Numbered from the stretch's first letter, positions 1 through 10,480 are shown. The stretch: 64,000 bases of DNA from Bartonella bovis 91-4 (GCF_000384965.1 NZ_CM001844.1:1560668-1624667); one strand, 5' to 3'. Made by a program: numbers and translations. Notes: generated by a model from the letters alone, not told the origin.

Positions 1-3000
1 TACTTGTTTACGTACCGCGCGACCAATACAGTAGCAATATTCCTGAAAAAATTGGCACGTATTTTGTCGATATTTATGAAGGTGATTTTTTTGAATCTTA
101 TCCACTCTTCTTAGAAAGCACACTCATCCGCATTCATTATATCATTCACCGCAAAGGAAACAACAGCGTTCCTGCTATTGAACGCACCACACTTGAACAA
201 CACATTCGTTCAATAACAAGAAATTGGGAAGATAATGTTCAAGCTGTGGCGCTTGCCCACAAAGCAACAGAACAACAAACGCTTCTAGCAAGCCAATTCC
301 CAAACAGTTATCGCGACTTATTTTCAGCTGAAGATGCCATTGTAGATGCAGATCATATTTTAAGCCTTAATGATGAAAAGCCACTTTTTGTCACTTTTTA
401 TCACACCCATCATAAAGAAAAACACAATATTGCTCTTAGACTCTTTCATCGCCACGAAGCACTTGCCCTTTCTATACGTGTACCACTTCTTGAAAATATG
501 GGCTTTCGCGTCATTGCTGAACAAACACTTGAATTACCAGATGGGCATGGGAAATATGTGTATCTTCATGATATGCTGCTAGAAAGTGCTTTCCAAACTT
601 GTATTGATCTTAATAAAAATGGTCAAAAACATGCTGAAACCTTTGAAGCCATTTGGGCTAAAGATGCTGATGATGATGCCTTTAATGCCTTAACACAAAC
701 GGCTCAACTTGATTGGCGTGAAATTGTTATTTTGCGCCATTACGGGCGCTATCTCCAGCAAGCTGGAATTCCCTATTCACAAAAACGTGTCGCTCAAACC
801 TTAAATGCTTATCCTGACATTACCAAAGATCTTTACGCTTTATTTCATTTGAAATTTCATCCAAGCCACAAAGAAAAAGAACGGCAAAACAACGAACAAA
901 TCATTCAACAACGTATTGAAGAAAAATTGCAGATGGTTCCCAATTTGGATGATGATCTCATTTTACGTCGTTATCGCAATCTTATTGCCGCAAGTTTACG
1001 GACTAATGCTTTTGTCCCCCTTCCAAATGGCAACCCACGGCGTATTTTGGCAACCAAGCTAGACCCACGCCAAATTGAAGGCTTACCTGAACCACGCCCT
1101 TATCGAGAAATTTTTGTTTACGGACCAGAAGTAGAAGGGGTTCATTTGCGCTTTGGCCCTATTGCCCGTGGCGGCATTCGTTGGTCTGATCGCGCATTAG
1201 ATTACCGCACTGAAGTGTTAGATTTAGTTAAAGCCCAACAGGTTAAAAATGCAGTTATTGTCCCTGTGGGTGCAAAAGGTGGCTTCTATCCCCACCACCT
1301 TCCCAAAACAGACGATCGCGCTGTGGTGGCAGAAGCGGCACGACAAGCTTATATTGACTATATCACAGCGCTGCTTTCCATTACTGATAATCTCATCAAC
1401 AGCAAAATAAGTGCCCCCACAAATGTGATTCGCCATGATGGTGATGATCCTTATTTTGTTGTTGCTGCAGACAAAGGTACAGCAACTTTTTCTGATACGG
1501 CAAACGCAATCAGTCAAGCGGATAATTTTTGGCTTGATGATGCTTTTGCTTCTGGAGGATCAGCAGGTTATGACCATAAAGCCATTGGAATCACAGCTAA
1601 AGGTGCTTGGGAAGCCGTCAAAAGACATTTTCGGGAATTGTTTGATCATAACATTCAAACAACCCCCTTTAGTTGTGTCGGCGTTGGTGATATGTCGGGA
1701 GATGTCTTTGGCAATGGAATGTTACTGTCCAAACAAACAAAGCTTATCGCTGCTTTCGATCACCGCGATATTTTCATTGATCCAGAACCTAATATAGCTG
1801 AAAGCTACGCAGAGCGTATGCGCCTATTTCAGCTCCCCCGCTCAAGTTGGCAAGATTACGACAAAGCAAAATTGTCAAAAGGTGGTGGTATTTTTTCACG
1901 AGCAGCCAAAACCATTACTCTTTCTCCTGAAGCTGCACAAGCCATTGGTTTTGAAAAACAAACAGGAACACCCTTTGAAATCATTACAGCTATTTTAAAA
2001 GCTCCTGTTGATCTTTTATGGTTTGGGGGCATTGGTACTTATATACGTGCAACAACAGAAACCGATGCTCAAGTGGGCGATCGTGCTAATGACGCGCTTC
2101 GCATTACCGGTGAGCAAGTACGTGCTAAAGTTATTGGTGAAGGAGCCAATCTTGGTCTCACCCAACGTGGTCGTATTGAATATGTCTTAAATGGTGGGCG
2201 GTGTAATACTGATGCTATTGACAATTCCGCAGGGGTCAATTGTTCTGATCTTGAAGTTAATATTAAAATCGTTCTTGCATCAGCAATGCGTGCTCAAATG
2301 CTTACGCGTAAAGCACGTGATACGCTTTTAAAACAAATGACACCACAAGTTGAACAATTAGTTCTACGCAACAATTATCTGCAAACTCTTGCCCTCTCTT
2401 TAGCTGAAAATCGTGGCATTATTGACCTGCCTTACCAAGCACGCTTTATACACGATTTAGAACAGAAAAAACTGCTCGATCGCAGGGTTGAAATTCTGCC
2501 TGATGATCAAATTTTGCGCCAAAGAATGGATCAGGGTCAAAGTCTTACACGCCCAGAACTTGCTGTTATTTTGGCTTATGCTAAATTAACACTGCAAGAA
2601 GAAATCACTAGCAATTCCATTGTTGACAATCGCTATTTCGACGCAACCTTGTTAAATTATTTTCCAACCCAGCTTCAAAAAAGTTTTAAGAACGAAATTA
2701 TTGATCACCAATTGCGTCGCGATATTATTGCCACTCTCATCGCCAATGATATTGTTAATCGTGGAGGACCTACTTTCGTCAGTCGTCTGCAAGACAAAAC
2801 AGGGCAAAAAGTTGAAAATATTATTCGTGTTTTCATTGCTATTCGTGATGGGTTTGAAATTCCTCAGCTTTCTGACCAAATTGATAATCTTGACAATAAA
2901 ATACCTGGTCTTGTCCAAAATAAATTTTATGCAGCAATCACCTCAATGCTCTTTGAAACAACCAATTGGGGATTGCTCAATATCGATTTATCTGTGCCAT

Positions 3001-3566
3001 TAGAAGAGCTTGTAACAACAATTCAACAAGCGCGTAAAACCATTGAAAAACAGCTTACGCACTCCAACAACAAAGATATACATGAAAAAATTGCAGAAAA
3101 AATCGCATTATATAGCGAACAAGGGATACCTAACACTTTAGCAAAACAATTAGCTCTCCTTGAAACTGCCCCAATGATTTGTGATATTTCGTTAATCGCA
3201 AAACAAAGCCAAAGTGATCTTACTAAAACTGCAAAAATCTATTTTTCATTGACTCAAATTATTCGCGTAAACCGTATTAATGAAGCCAGTCAAACAATTC
3301 CTGTTCTTGATTATTATGATGGTATGGTCTTAAGCCAAGCTAAAGAAAATATTGCTGAAAATGTGCGGCGAATTGTTATAAAAATCTTAAAAAACTATGG
3401 TGATAAAAATGATCCGCTTGCAGCATGGCTCAAAACAGAAGAAGACAAAATTTGCGATGTAACAAACCGAATTGGTGCACTTATTGAAAACGATCTTAAT
3501 ATTTCTCGCTTCATCTTTGCTGCCAACATGATTGCCCAGCTCAAAAATATTGCTTTCCAAACTTAA
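1..3566 (+). CDS. NAD-specific glutamate dehydrogenase (large, GDH-180 type), 5' end outside window
   Basis: Oxidatively deaminates glutamate to 2-oxoglutarate and ammonia with NAD, feeding the TCA cycle in the cytoplasm. The frame is open from base 3 without a stop, so the gene enters from the left; the GTG at 246 is only an internal codon. About 1,188 residues are visible of a family that is usually about 1,500-1,600 long. The catalytic core is clear: GPIARGGIRWSDR followed by KAQQVKNAVIVPVGAKGG (substrate-binding lysines), then the nucleotide-binding part with GDMSGDVFGNGML. A long C-terminal helical region typical of the large class follows. No partner gene lies downstream. A 471-bp empty spacer follows. 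The family is certain; the missing N-terminus cannot be assessed. Confidence 0.95.
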   Translation, partial: LVYVPRDQYSSNIPEKIGTYFVDIYEGDFFESYPLFLESTLIRIHYIIHRKGNNSVPAIERTTLEQHIRSITRNWEDNVQAVALAHKATEQQTLLASQFPNSYRDLFSAEDAIVDADHILSLNDEKPLFVTFYHTHHKEKHNIALRLFHRHEALALSIRVPLLENMGFRVIAEQTLELPDGHGKYVYLHDMLLESAFQTCIDLNKNGQKHAETFEAIWAKDADDDAFNALTQTAQLDWREIVILRHYGRYLQQAGIPYSQKRVAQTLNAYPDITKDLYALFHLKFHPSHKEKERQNNEQIIQQRIEEKLQMVPNLDDDLILRRYRNLIAASLRTNAFVPLPNGNPRRILATKLDPRQIEGLPEPRPYREIFVYGPEVEGVHLRFGPIARGGIRWSDRALDYRTEVLDLVKAQQVKNAVIVPVGAKGGFYPHHLPKTDDRAVVAEAARQAYIDYITALLSITDNLINSKISAPTNVIRHDGDDPYFVVAADKGTATFSDTANAISQADNFWLDDAFASGGSAGYDHKAIGITAKGAWEAVKRHFRELFDHNIQTTPFSCVGVGDMSGDVFGNGMLLSKQTKLIAAFDHRDIFIDPEPNIAESYAERMRLFQLPRSSWQDYDKAKLSKGGGIFSRAAKTITLSPEAAQAIGFEKQTGTPFEIITAILKAPVDLLWFGGIGTYIRATTETDAQVGDRANDALRITGEQVRAKVIGEGANLGLTQRGRIEYVLNGGRCNTDAIDNSAGVNCSDLEVNIKIVLASAMRAQMLTRKARDTLLKQMTPQVEQLVLRNNYLQTLALSLAENRGIIDLPYQARFIHDLEQKKLLDRRVEILPDDQILRQRMDQGQSLTRPELAVILAYAKLTLQEEITSNSIVDNRYFDATLLNYFPTQLQKSFKNEIIDHQLRRDIIATLIANDIVNRGGPTFVSRLQDKTGQKVENIIRVFIAIRDGFEIPQLSDQIDNLDNKIPGLVQNKFYAAITSMLFETTNWGLLNIDLSVPLEELVTTIQQARKTIEKQLTHSNNKDIHEKIAEKIALYSEQGIPNTLAKQLALLETAPMICDISLIAKQSQSDLTKTAKIYFSLTQIIRVNRINEASQTIPVLDYYDGMVLSQAKENIAENVRRIVIKILKNYGDKNDPLAAWLKTEEDKICDVTNRIGALIENDLNISRFIFAANMIAQLKNIAFQT

Positions 3567-4037
3567 AGTGGCGCAAAGCAGCCAAGTTAAAATACAGTTT
3601 TACTCCTCCCTGTGATAACTTTAAAATGGTGAATAAGCTGGCTGCTCACTGTCTTGAGTCATCAATTTAAAAAAGCTTAAAGATTTACGTGCTGTGTATT
3701 AAGAAAACAAACACTTCCCCGTGAAGAAGAGCCTTGTGTATAAAGAGATAGAAATTTAAATTTTTCTGTCAAATATCCTTAATTGTTAAAAAAAAAGCCA
3801 TTTATGTTAGATATTTCATCTGCATGAAAATCAATTGGCTGTACTTAAAAAACAAAATACCTCTCATGTACAAACGCTGTTTCTAATCACCCCATTATCT
3901 ATGACCCCATCTACTCCAAAAATAAAGCACATCATTGAGATTTCATTTATAAGACTTTATCAACTTTGAGAAAATCAACAAAGCGAAAATTTTTCTTATT
4001 TAAAAGTTATTTTCAAAAATAAATATAATCTTTATAT
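3567..4037. other. Intergenic spacer, no gene seen
   Basis: This spacer separates the convergent ends of the glutamate dehydrogenase and the amidotransferase. It is AT-rich with stops in all frames. The only structure I see is an 8-bp inverted repeat, AGCAGCCA at 3577-3584 and TGGCTGCT at 3639-3646, separated by 54 bases. It has no T-run, so I do not call it a terminator. Confidence 0.6.
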
Positions 4038-4757
4038 TTATTTAACACAAAAAATCTGTTGCAATGCATTTTTAAACCACTGGCGCAAAATCTTGTCATA
4101 CATTAAGTGGCCTTGTAAATGTAAATAGGTAGGCTGAGCGCCTTTTTTAGTCAATTTTTTAGCTGAACGCGCCACTAAACGCTGCATCATAGTCCGTGTT
4201 AATTCGGCATGAAATTGCAAACCCCACGCACTATTTCCATAACGAAAGGCTTGTACAGGGTATGTTTGACTACTTGCTAAAAGAACTGCCTCTTTAGGTA
4301 AATCATAAATACCTTCATCATGAAAATTATAAACCATTTCAGGCCAATCCATAATCGCTTTACCTTGAGGTGTTGCTTCCAATGGATACCAACCGATTTC
4401 AACAATTTTATCACTTCTCGCACAAACACGCCCACCCAAATTTTGCGCTAACATTTGTGCTCCAAGACAGATACCTAAAAAAGGTTTATCCTCTTTTATA
4501 GACAAAGAAATCCAATTAATCTCCTCACGAATATATTCTTCCCTGTCATTGACACTCATCGGGCCACCTAAAATGACAACACCTGCGTAATGTTCCAATG
4601 TATTGGGAAGTTTTTGTCCTACAATAGGACAGTAAAGATCAAGCATAAAACCGTTTTGTTTCAGAAATTGTCCCAAACGACCAGTGTATGAAGATTGACA
4701 ATGTAAAACCACTGCAATTCTTGGTTTTTTACTTTTTTGTTTTTTACCAAGACACAT
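4038..4757 (-). CDS. Class I glutamine amidotransferase (GMP-synthase-like, stand-alone)
   Basis: A 239-residue protein that is a single glutaminase domain, expected to release ammonia from glutamine or hydrolyse a gamma-glutamyl amide. The nucleophile elbow is FLGICLGAQ (Cys97) and the other catalytic residues are in LQFHAEL (His183, Glu185). GGPMSVND near residue 64 is the usual oxyanion/loop motif. There is no ATP-pyrophosphatase domain, so this is not GuaA itself; it resembles the COG0518-type proteins of Rhizobiales whose substrate is generally unknown. The start is ATG with no strong alternative. It stands alone between two spacers. The family is sure; the substrate is unknown. Confidence 0.85.
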   Translation of the reverse strand: MCLGKKQKSKKPRIAVVLHCQSSYTGRLGQFLKQNGFMLDLYCPIVGQKLPNTLEHYAGVVILGGPMSVNDREEYIREEINWISLSIKEDKPFLGICLGAQMLAQNLGGRVCARSDKIVEIGWYPLEATPQGKAIMDWPEMVYNFHDEGIYDLPKEAVLLASSQTYPVQAFRYGNSAWGLQFHAELTRTMMQRLVARSAKKLTKKGAQPTYLHLQGHLMYDKILRQWFKNALQQIFCVK

Positions 4758-4872
4758 TTTTGCTAAAAAATTCTTTTTTAATTATTATTATAGCAAATAC
4801 AGATTTAGTTACACACTTTTAAAACATAAAAAAGTGATTTTTGTCAACAAGGCTTATTCTAAATTTTTTTCT

Positions 4873-6417
4873 TTAAAATAATTGAAATTTCTTTTTTGAT
4901 TTAGAAGCCTTTTTTTCTGTTGTTTTAATATTTAAGTCATCAACATCTAAATGAATCTGATTGAATATCTCTTCATTTTGCTTCTTTGTATAAACCTCAA
5001 AGGAGCTATTATTTTTTTCAGGAAGACATTCATCTAATAGATTATCCTTAAAAGCTATTTCGGGAACACTTTGTTTGTCTTCCTTTTTCAACATAATGTC
5101 ATCAGCTTCTAATGTTAAAGGAAACCGGCGGGGAGGTGCTTTCCATTCAAAACAGCCCAATCGTCCACTTATTGGGGAGACTGCTGACCAAGAAGAAAAA
5201 AGAGTATTATCACAAATCCATGTTGGATCACGTTCTGCATTGCGTGCTAAAAAAAGCCACCGATGTACTAACCCCTGATCATTTCCTTGAACCTTTTCAA
5301 TATCTGCTAGTAATAAATATACACTTTCTCGTGGATGATAATTTAATGCTTTTTGTGCCTTTTCTCTTGCTAATGTCAATTCACCTGCCTCTAGAGCAGC
5401 TTTAGCAATAAGAAAAGCTGATTCAAAAGTGTTTTTATTATAAGAAGCCAGTTTTTTAGCTCTTTTCAAACGTCCAACAGCTCTTTCTTCTCTTCCAAGA
5501 TAAAGTGCTCCAAAATCAGGATGAGGATCTTTTTTCCAAGCTTCAATGATTATCTTATCAGCCTTGCGGGTTTCGTTTAATTTATAAAGAATACCTGCCG
5601 TTATAACTCTTATTGGCCCAAAATCAGGTACTAACTTATGCGCTTTTAAAATGGCGGTACGTGCTTTTACAGGGTGGGTTTTAAAGACATGAAGTGCCTT
5701 TCCACTTAGTAACAGAGCATGTGTAAGATTGCGCTCTGCAGTTAAACGAGCAGGGCGCGGTAAAGCTTTTTGCGCTTTTTCAAAAACATCAAGTGCTTCG
5801 TCCCACTGCCCTTCAGCACTCAATCGATCGAGCACAGCTTGATGAGCCCACACCAGTGATGGCGATAAAGTAAATGCCTCTTGTGCATAGTGTTGCGCTG
5901 CTTCATAAGCTTTCGTATCCATAGCCTCACGAAACAAACCATAAAGCCCAGCAAGTTTTGTCAATTTTTTTTGTCTCATCTCCTCGTAGAGATGAATAGC
6001 TCCAATAGAATCTTTCTGCAAAACTAAAGTTTGAGCTTGTAAAAGTTTTATCAACGGTTCATGATTTTCTTCAAGATATTTTAACGTTTGTATTTCCATT
6101 TTTCGCGCTGTTAGATGATCACCAACAAAAGCTGCAAGAAGGCCCTGTGAAAGAGCTTCACGACCGCGTCTTTGACGACGTGTATAAAAATAATTGTAGA
6201 GAGCTCCAGGTGCAAAACAAATAAGATACAAAAGCCACCATAAAATCCCCAAAAATATAATAAACGTACTAAAAAAAGCTAACAATGAAATAGATAATCG
6301 CATTTGCATAAATGTTATGGTCACCACACTATTATGGCCAATAACCCATCCAAAAGCTCCACCAAGAATACAAACAACAAAAATATAAATAAAAACACGT
6401 ATCATTCTTGGCCCCAT
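4873..6417 (-). CDS. HemY-domain / TPR inner-membrane protein
   Basis: A 514-residue protein of the alphaproteobacterial HemY N-terminal-domain family. Two hydrophobic segments lie near residues 6-25 and 40-65, followed by a positively charged stretch (YTRRQRRGREAL) and then helical repeats of TPR type to about residue 400. The tail is acidic and lysine-rich. The family is named from its place in heme operons, but no enzymatic role is established; a scaffold in the inner membrane is plausible. Its ATG follows the stop of the mitofilin-like gene directly (TAAATG), so the two are co-transcribed. An ATG four codons in is a possible alternative start. The expected hemC and hemD neighbours are absent. 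Confidence 0.8.
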   Translation of the reverse strand: MGPRMIRVFIYIFVVCILGGAFGWVIGHNSVVTITFMQMRLSISLLAFFSTFIIFLGILWWLLYLICFAPGALYNYFYTRRQRRGREALSQGLLAAFVGDHLTARKMEIQTLKYLEENHEPLIKLLQAQTLVLQKDSIGAIHLYEEMRQKKLTKLAGLYGLFREAMDTKAYEAAQHYAQEAFTLSPSLVWAHQAVLDRLSAEGQWDEALDVFEKAQKALPRPARLTAERNLTHALLLSGKALHVFKTHPVKARTAILKAHKLVPDFGPIRVITAGILYKLNETRKADKIIIEAWKKDPHPDFGALYLGREERAVGRLKRAKKLASYNKNTFESAFLIAKAALEAGELTLAREKAQKALNYHPRESVYLLLADIEKVQGNDQGLVHRWLFLARNAERDPTWICDNTLFSSWSAVSPISGRLGCFEWKAPPRRFPLTLEADDIMLKKEDKQSVPEIAFKDNLLDECLPEKNNSSFEVYTKKQNEEIFNQIHLDVDDLNIKTTEKKASKSKKKFQLF

Positions 6418-7605
6418 TTACATTTTCACAGCCTTAGAAGATCCTTGCTGCACAAAAATCAGTAATTGCTGAACAACACGTTGCACCATTAAATGCCGTT
6501 TTAACTGGCGCATAAAATCTACTGAAATATCCTGAGCATTTTGGGGTAATGTTTGCCACTCTGCTAAAGCATTTTGGTAATCTCCAACTTGAATGGCCAT
6601 TTCCATCCGCGCCACAATCGCACCTACCGTTGTACCTTCAACATTCCCAACTGGCCGTAAAATAAATAAACTTTTTATCCAAGCCCAAATCCGTGCAAAA
6701 AAACCAGCATCTGATGCAACAGTATTTTGTTGCCCAACAATCGTATCTGCAATACTAGAAAAATCAGCCGCAAGTTTAGCAGGGCTTGGAAGACCTGTAT
6801 CTGCTGTTTCTTGCAAAATATCAAACCCAGAAATTGAAGACGAAAAACGCTGCATTACTTCCAATTCATTGACATAAGGCTTACCATGATCGATAGCGTT
6901 TTTTAAAGCATTAATCGCCATTAAAAGTGTAGAATCTATTCCCTCTTTTGCATTATTTCTTGCAGCAATTTCTTCCCGTAGAGTGTCTATTTGTTGCTTT
7001 AATGCAGCAAAATCATTTGTATTGTCTTGCCCAGCTAATAAAGCTTTATGAACATCGTGCGACATTGCAACCAAATTTTGTATATTCTCTTCAAGAGCAT
7101 TGACCTTATTCTCTAAAGCCGAAAAAACTTTTCTACTTTCCTCTTGCGATGCCTCATCCCTTTGAAAAGAATTATCATGTTGTGATGAAAAAGTAGAAAA
7201 AGCTGTCTTTAATGCATTAAGTTCTTGGATAATATGGTGTAATTGTCCCGCTGTTTCTTTAGCTTGGCTTTTTGCAATTTCAGCAATCTGTAAAGCTTGC
7301 TCTCCCTTAACACGCTCGTCCCCTAAAAAAGGAGAAAGAAAACCCACCCATTGAATTCCTACCCAAAAACTTAAAGTGATAAAACTACCAATAATTACTA
7401 AAATCAACGAATGAAACCAAGCAATACTAGATGCATTTCTCCCTTTTGGTTTTTGTTTGTTTTGTTTTTCTTTTGTCATTGATTCTGCTGAGTTTTGTAT
7501 TTCTTGCTCTAAATCACAATTTATCACATCACCTTCAATCACAGATGCCTTATGGTTAATACTGGTGTAATGGGGGGGTGTTTTAGGTTTTGAAAATTTT
7601 ACCAT
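6418..7605 (-). CDS. Mitofilin-like (COG4223) inner-membrane protein
   Basis: A 395-residue protein with an N-terminal cytoplasmic tail, one membrane span at about residues 62-85, a long coiled coil at about 100-230 and a compact helical C-terminal region. This is the architecture of alphaproteobacterial mitofilin/Mic60 relatives, which shape inner-membrane contacts. An open frame continues upstream to a GTG at 7629, but the ATG at 7605 has a strong purine-rich ribosome site (GGGAGAAGAGAG) and is the better start. It abuts the HemY-domain gene with no spacer. In Rhizobiales this pair is expected behind hemC-hemD; here the upstream 695 bases hold no gene. The Mic60 relation is family knowledge, not visible at catalytic-residue level. 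Confidence 0.75.
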   Translation of the reverse strand: MVKFSKPKTPPHYTSINHKASVIEGDVINCDLEQEIQNSAESMTKEKQNKQKPKGRNASSIAWFHSLILVIIGSFITLSFWVGIQWVGFLSPFLGDERVKGEQALQIAEIAKSQAKETAGQLHHIIQELNALKTAFSTFSSQHDNSFQRDEASQEESRKVFSALENKVNALEENIQNLVAMSHDVHKALLAGQDNTNDFAALKQQIDTLREEIAARNNAKEGIDSTLLMAINALKNAIDHGKPYVNELEVMQRFSSSISGFDILQETADTGLPSPAKLAADFSSIADTIVGQQNTVASDAGFFARIWAWIKSLFILRPVGNVEGTTVGAIVARMEMAIQVGDYQNALAEWQTLPQNAQDISVDFMRQLKRHLMVQRVVQQLLIFVQQGSSKAVKM

Positions 7606-8300
7606 AAATGTCTCTCTTCTCCCGCTCACTTTTATTATAAAATAACAAAATGAAAGAAACTTTAAAAAAAGCTAAGCATTGATTGAATATCTCGCTTTTT
7701 AGGTATTTTTATTCAATTCCTCTCAAGTAAGCTAAATATTGCAACTAAACTAAACATTGCAATAGCCTATCTCCCTTGAAGGCACTTAACTATTTTAGAG
7801 AAAATAGTCTTGGAAATACATCAAAATCGATGCTAAAAAATCCTTAAAACTTGCTGATTATAAACATAAAATACAACAATTCCAACGATATCACCATTGA
7901 TTTCCAAAAAAGTAAAACGCATATCAATTTTAGAATAAACGCACCAATTCTAAAAAAATCCAATTGTACCAAAAATTTTTTTTAGGTTTAAACGCCATCA
8001 ACTTCTTACAGTTGTATATCACATGTACATCACATCGTTTGATCACAAAAATTTCCAAAACCCAATCATCAAACATAATTAGTATACAAAAAAAACACAT
8101 CTCGCGTCAGTCATTTGGCCTTTTCTCATTAAAAATTCTCAAATGGAGCAATAATCCATCGTTGACTAAAGCGCCCTACAGATCGTATCCAAATGTATTG
8201 TCTTTTATATAACTGAAATTTCAAGAGGACTCTTTGCATCCTTCTTGATCCGTGATACCCACTACATGCAAAAATCTTTCAACAATAAGGTTATCCTGCA
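7606..8300. other. Empty divergent spacer where hemC/hemD would be expected
   Basis: These 695 bases between the mitofilin-like gene and tsaD are AT-rich. They contain only a short, composition-driven frame on the plus strand. From related Rhizobiales I would expect porphobilinogen deaminase and uroporphyrinogen-III synthase here. I looked for a hemC start motif on the minus strand near 8160-8210 and found nothing I can defend as a remnant. Confidence 0.5.
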
Positions 8301-9395
8301 ATGCGTCTGCTGGGAATAGAAACAAGCTGTGATGAAACTGCTGCTGCTATTATTGAACACAACAATAATGGAAAAAGCCGTATTCTTTCTAATATCGTTT
8401 GGAGCCAAATTGAACATCATGCACCGTATGGTGGTGTTGTTCCTGAAATTGCTGCACGCGCTCATGTCGAAATCCTTGATAGCTTAATTCTTAAAGCGCT
8501 TACAGAGGCTAATATAAAATTGAAAGACATCGATGCTATTGCAGCCACAAGTGGCCCTGGTTTGGTTGGGGGGCTTTTAGTAGGGCTTATGAGTGCAAAA
8601 ACATTAGCCTTTGCTACGGGAAAGCCTTTTATTGCCGTCAATCACCTAGAAGGACACGCTTTAACAGCGCTCATGACTCATGATGTAAATTTCCCCTATT
8701 TATTGCTCTTAGTCTCAGGTGGTCATACACAAATCATTCTTGTCCACGGTATAGGAAATTACCAACGCCTAGGAACAACCATTGATGATGCCTTGGGAGA
8801 AGCCTTTGATAAAACTGCAAATCTTTTGGGTCTTCCTTACCCCGGTGGCCCAGCTCTTGAAAAGGCCGCTTTATCAGGGGATAAAAATCGTATCTCTCTC
8901 CCACGCCCTCTAAAGGGTGAAAAACGGTTGGATTTTTCTTTTTCCGGCCTTAAAACCGCTGTTCGGAAAGCCGCAACAACGATGGCTCCTTTAACACAAC
9001 GCGATATCGCTGACATCGCTGCAAGTTTTCAAGCAGCAGTCATCGATACATTGCAAGACCGTATTAGTTTAGCTTTGCAATATTTTGCCCGCCATTATCC
9101 CCTTGCTCATCAGAAAGAATGTCGCCCCCCTGCTTTGGTTGTTGCAGGCGGGGTATCGGCCAATCAAGCCATTCGTTTAAGTTTGCAAGAGCTTGCTTAC
9201 CAATATGGTTTTGAATTTATTGCTCCCCCTCCTTCTTTATGTACAGACAATGCTGCAATGATCGCTTTCGCCGGCGCAAAACGCATAGAACAAGGGCAGA
9301 CGAGCTCTCTTGATATTGCTCCTCGCTCACGCTGGCCACTGGATGAAAAAACACCCCCCTTAATCGGTACAGGGCGGCGAGGAGCAAAAGTATGA
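8301..9395 (+). CDS. tsaD: tRNA N6-threonylcarbamoyladenosine transferase TsaD
   Basis: Transfers the threonylcarbamoyl group from TC-AMP to A37 of ANN-decoding tRNAs, with TsaB and TsaE, in the cytoplasm. It has 364 residues, slightly longer than the usual ~340. The N-terminal ASKHA fold begins with [10 protein letters not shown]. The metal-binding histidines are H115 and H119 in [30 protein letters not shown] and [10 protein letters not shown] follow, and the C-terminal part carries [12 protein letters not shown] and CTDNAAMIA. It is divergent from the mitofilin/HemY pair and followed by an EVE-domain gene, a Rhizobiales-like order from which gpsA and hemC/D have apparently dropped out. Confidence 0.97.
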   Translation: MRLLGIETSCDETAAAIIEHNNNGKSRILSNIVWSQIEHHAPYGGVVPEIAARAHVEILDSLILKALTEANIKLKDIDAIAATSGPGLVGGLLVGLMSAKTLAFATGKPFIAVNHLEGHALTALMTHDVNFPYLLLLVSGGHTQIILVHGIGNYQRLGTTIDDALGEAFDKTANLLGLPYPGGPALEKAALSGDKNRISLPRPLKGEKRLDFSFSGLKTAVRKAATTMAPLTQRDIADIAASFQAAVIDTLQDRISLALQYFARHYPLAHQKECRPPALVVAGGVSANQAIRLSLQELAYQYGFEFIAPPPSLCTDNAAMIAFAGAKRIEQGQTSSLDIAPRSRWPLDEKTPPLIGTGRRGAKV

Positions 9396-9490
9396 AAACA
9401 ATAAACCCCTATAGCTAAAACCCTTCCAACATTTATTTTCTATAAAATTACACGCAAAAACAAAATATAGTGCATACAAAAGGAGACTAA

Positions 9491-9925
9491 ATGGCTTATT
9501 GGCTTTTTAAATCTGAACCCCAAAAATGGTCGTGGACCATGCAAAAGCAAAAAGGCACACATGGCGAACAATGGGATGGTGTACGTAACTATCAAGCTCG
9601 TAATAATATGCGTGCCATGAAATATGGTGATAAAGGATTCTTTTATCATTCCAATAAGGGGTTAGAAATAGTAGGCATTGTGGAAGTATGTGCGCAAGCG
9701 CATCCCGATTCTACAACTTCTGATCCACGCTGGGAATGTGTAGATATTCGTGCCCTTTGTGATATGCCAACCCCTGTTTCATTAAAACAAATCAAAGCTA
9801 ATCCAAAATTGAAAAATATGGCACTGGTCAAAACCATACGCTTATCAGTACAACCTGTCACAGAAGATGAATGGAAAGAAATTTGCTCTATGGGTAGGCT
9901 CAAACCAGAAATGTTTTTAACCTAA
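9491..9925 (+). CDS. EVE-domain protein
   Basis: A 144-residue single-domain protein starting MAYWLFKSEP, the family's hallmark N-terminus, with WDGVRNYQARN and GDKGFFYHSN next. EVE domains are PUA-like folds thought to bind modified bases in nucleic acid; the ligand of this clade is unknown. An AAGGAGA ribosome site sits just ahead of the ATG. The end overlaps the convergent L,D-transpeptidase gene by 9 bp. It commonly sits downstream of tsaD in relatives, so the linkage to tRNA-modification genes is suggestive only. Confidence 0.9.
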   Translation: MAYWLFKSEPQKWSWTMQKQKGTHGEQWDGVRNYQARNNMRAMKYGDKGFFYHSNKGLEIVGIVEVCAQAHPDSTTSDPRWECVDIRALCDMPTPVSLKQIKANPKLKNMALVKTIRLSVQPVTEDEWKEICSMGRLKPEMFLT

Positions 9926-10480
9926 AACAACAATTTTTGTCCGCCAATTAATATAAGGTAAAAGACGCTCCATATCACGGCGGGAAAGTGCAATACATCC
10001 TTCTGTTGGGGTATAATTATCTCGCGCTAAATGCATAAAAATAGCGCTTCCTCTTGCCATTTTGCGCTGTGTAATATTCCAATCTAGAATAAGACCAATC
10101 GCGTAAAGACCATCTTCACGGTGCATTTTTTCAGCCCTTTTAGGGTAAGGAAGGCGCACCAAACGATTATAATTGGCATCACCACTAGCATCACACCAAC
10201 CATCTTGTGCACGAATATGGTGAAAAGGCAAAACTGAGCGCACGAAAGGACGATAAAAATTATCGCGAAATCCCCCTAAACAACGCATATTTGCCAAAGG
10301 TGTAGCACCATCACCCTCGCGCTTACAAGGGGAAATACCACCTCGCCCTAAAGCGCAAAAAAAACGATGCTGACCAACACAAAGAATACCCCGTGTACGC
10401 ACACCTGCTTGTCGGCGAATGACCATAAAAGCAACAAAAGTTTGTTTTTTATAGGACTTCCTTTTTAATTCTACTTGCAT
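9917..10480 (-). CDS. L,D-transpeptidase catalytic-domain protein (YkuD type)
   Basis: A 187-residue protein with a YkuD-like catalytic domain: AIFMHLARDN supplies the histidine and PTEGCIALS the cysteine nucleophile. Family members make 3-3 peptidoglycan cross-links or attach proteins to peptidoglycan in the periplasm. An early REGDGATPLANMR segment is characteristic of the compact rhizobial version. No convincing signal peptide is seen; the first ~18 residues are basic with a short hydrophobic patch (QTFVAFMVI). The start is therefore uncertain and an internal ATG in that patch is possible. It is convergent with the EVE gene and overlaps it by 9 bp. Confidence 0.85.
   Translation of the reverse strand: MQVELKRKSYKKQTFVAFMVIRRQAGVRTRGILCVGQHRFFCALGRGGISPCKREGDGATPLANMRCLGGFRDNFYRPFVRSVLPFHHIRAQDGWCDASGDANYNRLVRLPYPKRAEKMHREDGLYAIGLILDWNITQRKMARGSAIFMHLARDNYTPTEGCIALSRRDMERLLPYINWRTKIVVLG

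Noticed and set aside
3577..3646. 8-bp inverted repeat after the glutamate dehydrogenase as a terminator
   Set aside because: Loop of 54 bases and no T-run.
7964..8212. 82-codon plus-strand frame in the spacer before tsaD
   Set aside because: No ribosome site, no recognisable family, Ser/Lys/Ile-rich composition typical of AT-rich spacer, and no hemC/hemD similarity on either strand that I can defend.
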